64,000 nt of DNA, from NCBI GenBank assembly GCA_029532625.1, contig JARFXM010000004.1, forward strand, positions 4,092,001-4,156,000. The letters run 5' to 3'. Source of the stretch: Lomentospora prolificans. Lineage: Eukaryota; Ascomycota; Sordariomycetes; Microascales; Microascaceae. Position numbers and translations under genes: made by a program. Positions 56,401 through 64,000 of the stretch are shown one piece after another; the stretch's first letter is position 1, and each line of letters starts with the position of its first letter. The notes beneath the pieces are model-generated. The model saw only the letters and a list, made by a program, of their open reading frames with translations. It was not told the origin of the DNA and did not search any database.

Positions 56401-59400
56401 CTTTGCGAGAAAGGAAGTACAGTCAACATTAAGAGGTTCGCTCGAACCGTTACAAACAAGGTTAGTCTTTTTCAGGCAGCATTTTCTATGGTAACGACTG
56501 CTTAAGCTAGGCTAATTCATGATATCTCAGTGGTTGTTATACCTCTTATCTGAGGAGGATGCCGAAATTGTCGTCCATGGCTGCAAGGTTCTAGCTCGGC
56601 TTCTCGTCAGTCACGGGCCCGGTTATACTTCGAAGTTTGCTGTGAAGACTGGAGGTTTCATCATCATGGGGGATCGCCTTAAGCGCTGTTGGGACATACC
56701 AACCCTATGGCCTATCTGCTTCAGTATTCTCTTCGGCTACGATGTGGCAGAGATAGACTTTGACCGCAACTTTAATTTTTTCAACCTGATCGATATCTTT
56801 GGAAAATCCAAAATTGTATATCCAGACGTCCTACCGGTGATAGGCGGCATGATTCAACGCGCCATAAAGGACGTGGTTCGCCAGCAATCGCACCCCGATT
56901 CTCCCCACGTCGGAGTACAGCAGCATACTGCAGATGAAGCGAGCAAGAAGCCAACTGGCCAGGAAAGACGGGCGCGTGCGAGATCTATGGATCTCCGGGA
57001 TGCCATGGATGCCATGGCTACTCCGCAAACAGAGGCAGAGAAATTAGCCTCCCGAATCGTTGTCTTGCAAACCGTTGTCAGGTTTCTGACCGACCTCCAT
57101 TCCACTTCTGCCAGTTTCAAAGATTTCGCCCTATCCTCAGACTACTTGCGTCTCTTGCTCTCCGGCCTCTACCCAGCGATCGTTAGTACCGATGCTGTGA
57201 CTCCCGAGACAGAGCTCACTTCACAAGGCTCCGTTCTGACCTTTGACGGAGGGGATGTTATCATCCGCCCGGCAGGAGATTCAGCACCCGCTCCAATAGT
57301 ACGGACCACAGGCATAAAGGAACCTAGGACACAGGTCGCAATAACCTCTTCCAAGCGCGGCACCCCGCTAAGGAAAGCATCATCTTTCATCTTGCTGACT
57401 GCGGAGCAGCAGCAGACACAACAACCACCCCCCACACAAGGACCAAGTCCGACAGTACTCACGCCTGTGCTATCCCCGAGGAAGAGAAGATTCCCTTCTT
57501 CCCACCAGACTAATAATGCAATCCTTGAAGGTGTCTTGGAGCTCGTGATCAACGTGCTTCTTGACCAAGTCCTCCAGCGCAGAGACTTCGCCGGTTTCGG
57601 CCTCTATTTAAGGATACCCCCAGGTTTCCAAGAGCACCAGGCCTATTTCGAATCCTATATACTGCGCAACACAATTGCGCATCTCGCTAGCACTCTCCAG
57701 CTACAGCTCAAAATGGTGTGCGAGCCACGCATCCTTACGAACATGGCCAGGTTTACCGCCCATATCACTGATGCTGTATTTGAGGGTTGGTTCCTTGGCG
57801 GGGAAGATTCCTTGATGGAAATTACTGGGATGTTGTTAGAGTATCTTCAACGAGAGGAGATTGCGAAACTTAAGAGTGTTCGCCTATGCAGTCAGGCTGT
57901 GACAATTATCCGCAGATGCTTCCTTAAAGTTATCCTACTCAAGTTGTCCGGCATCGATGATCCCCAGACGACTGATAGTGAAGCAGATGAACACATGCAT
58001 AAAATCCTAATCTGGCAGCCTGCTCTCCTGGGTTGCCTCACTGGCGACGATGACCAAATGAGGCTCATCTGGTTTCAACTTTATGCCAAACTCGTCGACG
58101 ATAGGGAGTCGATTCGGCTCAGCGCAGCTAGTATTCTGCGGATCATGATGGTCCAGAAGCCTGATGAAGCGTCGAATCTTTTGGGACAATTCATGACTCC
58201 GGAACAACAATCCCTTACTAAAGACTTCGAGAAGCTAACGGAGGTCGATAATGAAGCTTTTGTCGCGTGGGTAGACCAGCACCGCCCGTCCCTGGACTCT
58301 CTCTTCTTCGGCGGTATGTCGAAGAGTTGGGAGGACTGGGTTAGCGTCGAAAACCAGAAGAGCACGGATTCGGTCAAAAACCGTCTAGCGAAGCGCAAAG
58401 AACGACTGAAGGTGTGGCATGATGAAGGTGTGCGGAATGAGAGTTGCATTCTTAGGCACGAAATGGGTAATGGGTCATGGATGAAGAGCATTTTCAATAC
58501 GGAGCACATAAAACACCAGCGTCTCATGCAGGATCAACAAGACGACATGGCATACACTCTATCAACGTATGCCAAAATGGAGAGAGATCTAATTAGACCC
58601 GGCGGTGTCTTCAGCGAGAGTGTGTCAAACTCTCAATGGAGACTAGACCCTACCGAAGGTCGGAACCGAATGAGGTTGCGACTGCTACCAGACTTTTCGG
58701 GGAAGCACAACGACTATCAACCGAAGAGGAAGGCAACTGATCAACTACCAAGTTCCGTCCTACGGTGCAAGTCGGTCAATTCACAATCCCTGCCACACCG
58801 AGCCAAGGGGATTAAACAGCCTGCTCCATCGGCCCCATCCCTTATAATTCCAGGGGAAGGCAATTCGGGTATCAATCAAGACGGCGCGGAACCTCATGTC
58901 GTGGGAAATGATGAATTGGAAACGGGCGTCGCGCCCGAAGACGATTTTGAGCTCGTTGAGGATCCCAACGACCCGGCCGAAGATGATGGATTTGAGGATC
59001 GTAACCGCAAGGTTATGAGGAGACTCCAACAGGGCGACAAGGTGCAGGCAGTTTACAATATTTCGCGTATCGTCGGGCTTGAAACTTGCGACGGGATCCT
59101 CATTGTCGGAAAAGATGCGCTCTACATCATGGACAACGTTTTCCAGTGTGCCACGGGCGAGATTGTCAACGCGTGGCAAGCGCCTCCAGATGAGCGAGAC
59201 CCATTCTCTCAAATCATCATGGGTAACAAGGCTTCGGACTCTAGGGCGGCAAATACTCGCACGGAACAGGAATCACGAAACTGGCGCTGGCAAGACGTTA
59301 TCAGCGTGTCCAAGAGACGGTTTCTCTTCCGCGACGTAGCCATCGAGATGTTTTTCACGGACGGTCGCAGTTACCTACTCACTACTATCAATCCAAGCAC

Positions 59401-61493
59401 GAGAGACGATCTCTTCGCGAGACTCTTCACTAAAGCTCCTCACACAGGAAAGCCCAACATTCTTCCGAACCCTGAAGATGCTTGGAGGCTAGAATCATTG
59501 AGAGTAGTCGACGAGTCGCCGCAAGGATTCGGGTCGAAGTTCGGAAATCTCTTCAATAGCTCTCCTCTCAATCCGATCATGAAAAGATGGCAGCGAGGCG
59601 AAATTTCCAACTTTCACTACCTGATGATGGTTAACACTATGGCCGGCCGAACGTTTAACGATTTGACGCAATACCCCGTCTTCCCTTGGGTGATTGCCGA
59701 TTACACGAGCGAGGAGCTAGACCTAACCGACCCGCTAACCTTCAGGGACCTCTCCAAGCCCATGGGAACCCAGACCGGGGGCCGCATTCCAGGATTCCAC
59801 GAGAACTACAGAACCCTACTCGAGATGGGCGATACGCCGTACCACTACGGAACTCACTACAGCTCAGCGATGATTGTGGCTTCGTATCTCATTAGACTGC
59901 CGCCGTTCGTCCAGTCGTATATCCTCTTGCAAGGCGGCACATTTGACCATGCCGATCGACTATTTCACTCTATTCCAGGGGCTTGGAAATCGGCTTCCTC
60001 AAACAACAAGACGGATGTTCGAGAATTGACACCCGAGTTCTTCTGCCTACCCGAGTTCCTCAAGAATATCAATGGATACAACTTTGGAATAAAAGAAAGT
60101 ACCGGTGAGAGGGTAGACGATGTTATTCTGCCGCCTTGGGCCAAAGGAGACCCAAACCTTTTTATTCAAAAGAACCGAGAAGCCTTGGAGTGCCCCTACG
60201 TTAGCCAAAACCTGCACCACTGGATCGACCTGATCTTTGGCTATAAGCAGCAAGGAGAGGCGGCTGTGGATCATATGAATGTCTTCCACCCATTGTCATA
60301 CCGTGGGACAACGGACCTGGATACGATCGAGGACCCCCAAGAGAGGGCGATTGCGGTGGAAACCATTCACAACTTTGGACAGACACCGCATCAGGTTTTC
60401 ACGAGGCCGCACCCGACGCGAGACCTTCCCAAGGGCAACAATAGAAGGCTAGATGTCTCGATAGCGGCGCTAAGCAGATCTCCGTACCCTCTGATCGAGT
60501 GCCACGAGAGAGTGTCGTCGCTCACGTACGCACCGAAACTAGATCGGCTGTTGTGCTCGGCACCGTTCAGGCTCAATTTTGCTCCGTACGACAAGTACTT
60601 TGAGTGGGGTTACGCAGACGGCAGTGTCAGGTTCTTCTTTACAGAGAATCGTAAGCCGGCCGGACTGTTTGAGAATATACACGATGGCCAGGTTTCGTGC
60701 GCGATGTTTGCCGACTCGAGAACACTAATCCTCGCTGGCGAAGACTGCGTTATTTCGGTTTTCACGATAATGACGTCTCCCGGCAAACCTGTGGAGTTGC
60801 TTCCTAGGACTCCGCTTCACGGACACAAGACGGCCGTCACCACACTGGCGGCGTCAAAGTCTTTTAGCACACTTGTGTCGGTATCGGAGGGGCAGACCTT
60901 TGTCTGGGATCTCAATCGCCTCGGCCTCATGCGAAAGCTGCCGTTCTACCGTGCCGTTGAATGCGCCAAAATCAACGACGTATCGGGTGAGATAATGCTC
61001 TGCTCGGGCCCTAACGTCGTTCTTTACAACCTCAACGGCTCCCTAATCCTTGACCAGAGGGTATGCACAGAGCCTGATGACTACGTACATTCATGTGCCT
61101 TTTACGAGGGTGCAGGCAGCGAGTGGCTTGACAACTATCTTGTGTTCACAGGCCACAAGCGCGGGATGGTCAACGTGTGGAGGAGGACGAACAGAGACGG
61201 CAAATGGATCCTCGAGCTGATGAGGAGGTTAGAGCATGGGGATGGTGCGGCGGGTGTAGGTGGTGGAGCGCCAGGGGGAGGAGTGGTGGTGACAGGGCCG
61301 GAAACCAAGGAAGACGCGGCGATTACGTGCATAACGCCGATGCCGACCTGCCTATACACTGGCGACGAAAATGGCAAAGTTGTAAGTTTCGCATTTCTAT
61401 GACTCGATTAAGTTGCACCCAAGCAAGTCTTGAGGCTAACATGGACGGGTTTGAAAGTATGAATGGAACGCTACGCAGAATCGAGATAGGTAG
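53402..61493 (+). CDS. BPH1: BEACH domain protein (beige/LYST/Bph1 family)
   Basis: A 2628-aa scaffold protein of the BEACH family (yeast Bph1, human LYST/NBEA/WDFY3), acting in membrane trafficking, vacuolar sorting and cell-wall integrity. Order: helical armadillo-like N-terminus; concanavalin A-like domain (about 390-500, GYTFTAWIRIDRFD); long helical middle; PH-like domain (about 1825-1975); BEACH domain (about 2015-2290, with NFHYLMMVNTMAGRTFNDL, YPVFPWVIADY and the HYGTHYSSAMIV block); C-terminal WD40 repeats (about 2315-2628). Four exons, all in phase: join(53402..56006,56066..56460,56531..61381,61458..61493). Introns are 56007-56065 (GTAAGT), 56461-56530 (GTTAGT) and 61382-61457 (GTAAGT, branch GGCTAAC). 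The last 36-nt exon completes the final WD blade as YEWNATQNRDR. The start is the ATG in ATCACCATGTC; an in-frame ATG 33 bases earlier is weaker. Confidence 0.94.
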
Positions 61494-62700
61494 AGCGTAC
61501 TCTTTGTTCCGATCGGTCCATTGAACGGCAAACGAATGACTCGAATAAGCTCCGTATGAGCACCCAAATTTGTTTCTTTTTCTCTTCTTTCGGAGAGAAT
61601 AAGTCTTTGGGTTGAGAGGGGAGCACGTTACTGGATGGGCGAGTTTGAGCATAGCGTTTGATTTACCTTTGAAAGAACATTATATCATGGCTGGCGACAA
61701 GCATGTCCCTTGCGTTCAAAATATTGGTCAAGCTTAGCACTGAAATCCTTCACAAAAGGAGCACAATCGTATTGCTGTGGTTTCCTGCATGGGAAGAAAA
61801 AAGAAATTATTTGTTTGATACATTTGACACTCTCGAGGTGATTCGGCATATTCATGCCGGTCGCCGGTGGATGGTCTCCCTACGCCGCCAGATTGAAATC
61901 CGAAATCCGTGTCGTGGAGCGGGATCCGGACCGGCATCGGGCGAGTACTCCGGATCGTGCAGAGTTGTGGGAAAATAGGCAACGATCTGAGGTGGATGCC
62001 GATCAGAAGAAGCCGTATTTGGTTTGAGTTGGTGGGCATCAATATTAATCTAGCTGTGGTGAACACCACAGACGAGCTCGAGATGGCGCTTTGTGGTGGT
62101 GGTTGTGATGGATTAGTACCCCCCGAGATCAATGAGTGCCGTCCGTTGCTTGGCCACCTTGAGCTTTTAACTCGTTTTGGCATGGTGTGGGCCAGTGAGA
62201 TTCCGGTGATGCTGGCGACGCTGGCTTCCGACCGATGACCCTCACGGCAAGGGACAGCCAGCCAGCTCTGTCCGTAGGATGAATTAAAGGCTCTAGTGTG
62301 GAAATACGCCGTTGTGCGTATTTGCTGTTAGATATACGACGGAACGAAACCCATCCCGCGTGCTGGGAAATGGGTTGTCACTCTGCACAGCTAAAAATCC
62401 TACGGAAAGCTTCGTGCCCCTCACACGCGTCATATATATACATATATATATATATATTTATCTCGAGGCGAGCCAGCTGATCCAATGAGTGGTGCCACAG
62501 GAACGAACGAATGCGAGCTTGGAAGTTCGGTACGGAAGCCTGTAGCGAATTTGTAACTTTTGAAATTTTTCGACCTCGACCACTCGAATTTTTACTAGAA
62601 CTACCCCAACCCATACAGTTTCCTTAAGTAATGAGAATATTAGAAGGACTTCGGTAAAATAATATTTCTGTAACTGAAAAAAGATAACTGAAGTTGCACT
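61494..62700. other. intergenic 3' flank of BPH1
   Basis: About 1.2 kb with normal base composition, a CCAGCCAGC cluster (62255-62266) and a short TA repeat (62436-62457). No supported gene. Confidence 0.5.
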
Positions 62701-62771
62701 TTAAGCTTGGAAGGTACGATTCCTCATCTCAAGGAAAGTCGCGACTTCTTAAGGAAAGCATAAAGTTCACG

Positions 62772-64000
62772 ATATTTCAAGAATTATAATAGGCAGGTAT
62801 AACTAGTAAAATAATAATAGAAGGAAATAGTAATAGAAGGAGCTATCTTCTAATAGGCACCTTTTTTTTCATATCTTTATAAATCCTTTCTTCCTTTCCC
62901 TCTTTTTTTTTCCCTCCTTTATTATCCCTTATCTTACTTATAGGTTACCTAATTACTTAATCTTAGCTAAGTCCTCCTAAACTCTAATAATAGTTTCTAA
63001 TATTATTAATAGTTTTAAATAATTCTACTTAGCTTTATTTAGCTTTAGGTATAATAGTACCCTCTTACTCTAAAGCTTGTAAACTAGCTAAAGAGCTAGT
63101 TACTCCTTTTACCTTTAATAGAGAGCTACTCCTATTTATTTAAAAGAGCTCTAAAGAGCTTAATAATAATACCCTAGAGTATATAGCTTAGGCTTTAGCC
63201 TAAATAGAATTAACTTAGAGTAGAGGTACTCTAACTCTTACTCTTTAGAAGAAGGTCTATATACTTTTACTTAACTCTAGGCTAGATAGACTATTACTAA
63301 TTAATTTAATAGGAGCTTAAGTGACTTCTTATTATTTAGGAGAAGCCTAACTATTCCAGTAATAATATTTAAACCTATATAGAATCACTTATTAGCTATA
63401 GTAGTTATAGTTAACTGTTATATATAGATATAGTGGCTATCTATATATTTAGCTAAGTTATAGTAGAGCTATATAATAAATACTTAAAGGCCTAAGGAAA
63501 GTTCCTATATTATATAGTTTAGGCTGAATTTAGCTAAGCTTATATATACTATATCTACTAGATAGCTAGCTACTTACTTAAATCTAAGTAGAGATATAAG
63601 TAAAGTAGTATATTTAATTCCTTCTATTATTATATATACTAGACTCTAATAAATTAGGTACTATTAATTTAACTCCTAGTAAATATTAGAAGAAGCTACT
63701 AAAGATACCTATTAAAGTTAGCTAAATAATCCTAGTTTTAATTAAAAGTACTTTTATAGATCTAAGTTTAATAATCTTAGTTATTTAGTTATAAGCTCTA
63801 GTAACTATATTTATATAAGCTACTAATAAGATTAACTTTTAGATAGAGGTAGCTAAGTCTACTCTAATTACTCCTATTAGAGCTTAAAGCTAAGATAAAG
63901 AAGATAATATTAATATTAATTTAACTAATATAGAGTAAGTTTAATTAAACTTACTTTAATATAAGAGATATTTTTTTTTTCTTAGAGTTATAAGGTTAGT
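62772..64000. mobile_element. RIP-degraded AT-rich block (probable repeat relic)
   Basis: The sequence switches to strongly AT-rich DNA to the window edge. I found no CpG dinucleotide in about 1.2 kb, and CpA is nearly absent: C is followed almost only by T or C, while TpA is very common. This is the footprint of RIP, which turns CpA (and CpG) to TpA in duplicated DNA. The parent element cannot be identified because no open frame or terminal repeat survives. The block continues past the window. Confidence 0.75.

Noticed and set aside
1..64000. tRNA genes, CRISPR arrays, secondary-metabolite or defence clusters
   Set aside because: No B-box with a matching cloverleaf, no regularly spaced direct repeats and no PKS, NRPS or defence domains were seen; CRISPR arrays are not expected in a fungal nuclear genome.

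Overview
This window is nuclear DNA from a filamentous ascomycete, most likely a Sordariomycete. The evidence is the short introns (52-103 nt) with GTAAGT-like donors, CTAAC/TTAAC branch points and YAG acceptors; fungal housekeeping genes (EMC1, ATG29, NUP53, IVY1, BPH1, RTCA); starts in CACCATG-like contexts; and a terminal AT-rich block with the footprint of repeat-induced point mutation (RIP). Splice sites were read from the sequence and tested by phase and family alignment, so the exon models are inferences.

Layout. Positions 1-16 kb hold a compact block: EMC1 (+), an Est1/SMG7-type protein (+), an Mgr3-like mitochondrial TPR protein (-), a t6A dehydratase of the Tcd1/TcdA family (+) and RNA 3'-phosphate cyclase (-). 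From 16 to 34 kb the DNA is gene-poor, with many microsatellites and homopolymers. Only a two-exon hypothetical gene at 17.6-18.2 kb (-) and the 3' end of another at 22.5-22.9 kb (-) can be supported there. Positions 34-42 kb hold an Arb2-domain gene (-), ATG29 (-) head to head with NUP53 (+), and IVY1 (-). Positions 44-51 kb hold a DUF4336 protein (+), a large Ser/Arg-rich protein gene (-) and a secreted or vacuolar subtilase (-). Positions 53.4-61.5 kb are one giant BEACH-domain gene (BPH1 type, +). From about 62.7 kb to the end the sequence is strongly AT-rich and almost free of CpG and CpA.

Themes. The genes are unrelated housekeeping functions: ER membrane insertion, telomere/RNA biology, tRNA modification, RNA end healing, autophagy, the nuclear pore, vacuole/TOR signalling and vacuolar proteolysis. 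No secondary-metabolite cluster or defence island is visible.

Most notable. The 45.5-48.5 kb gene is a continuous 989-codon frame broken only by two in-frame TAG codons, each in the loop of a predicted hairpin. This is the expected look of a gene whose stops are corrected to UGG by the sexual-stage A-to-I mRNA editing known in Sordariomycetes. Recent nonsense decay is the alternative. A second point is ATG29, whose family alignment is restored only by a 10-nt microexon. A third is a 9-mer, TACGAAGTA, strongly over-represented in the intergenic DNA.
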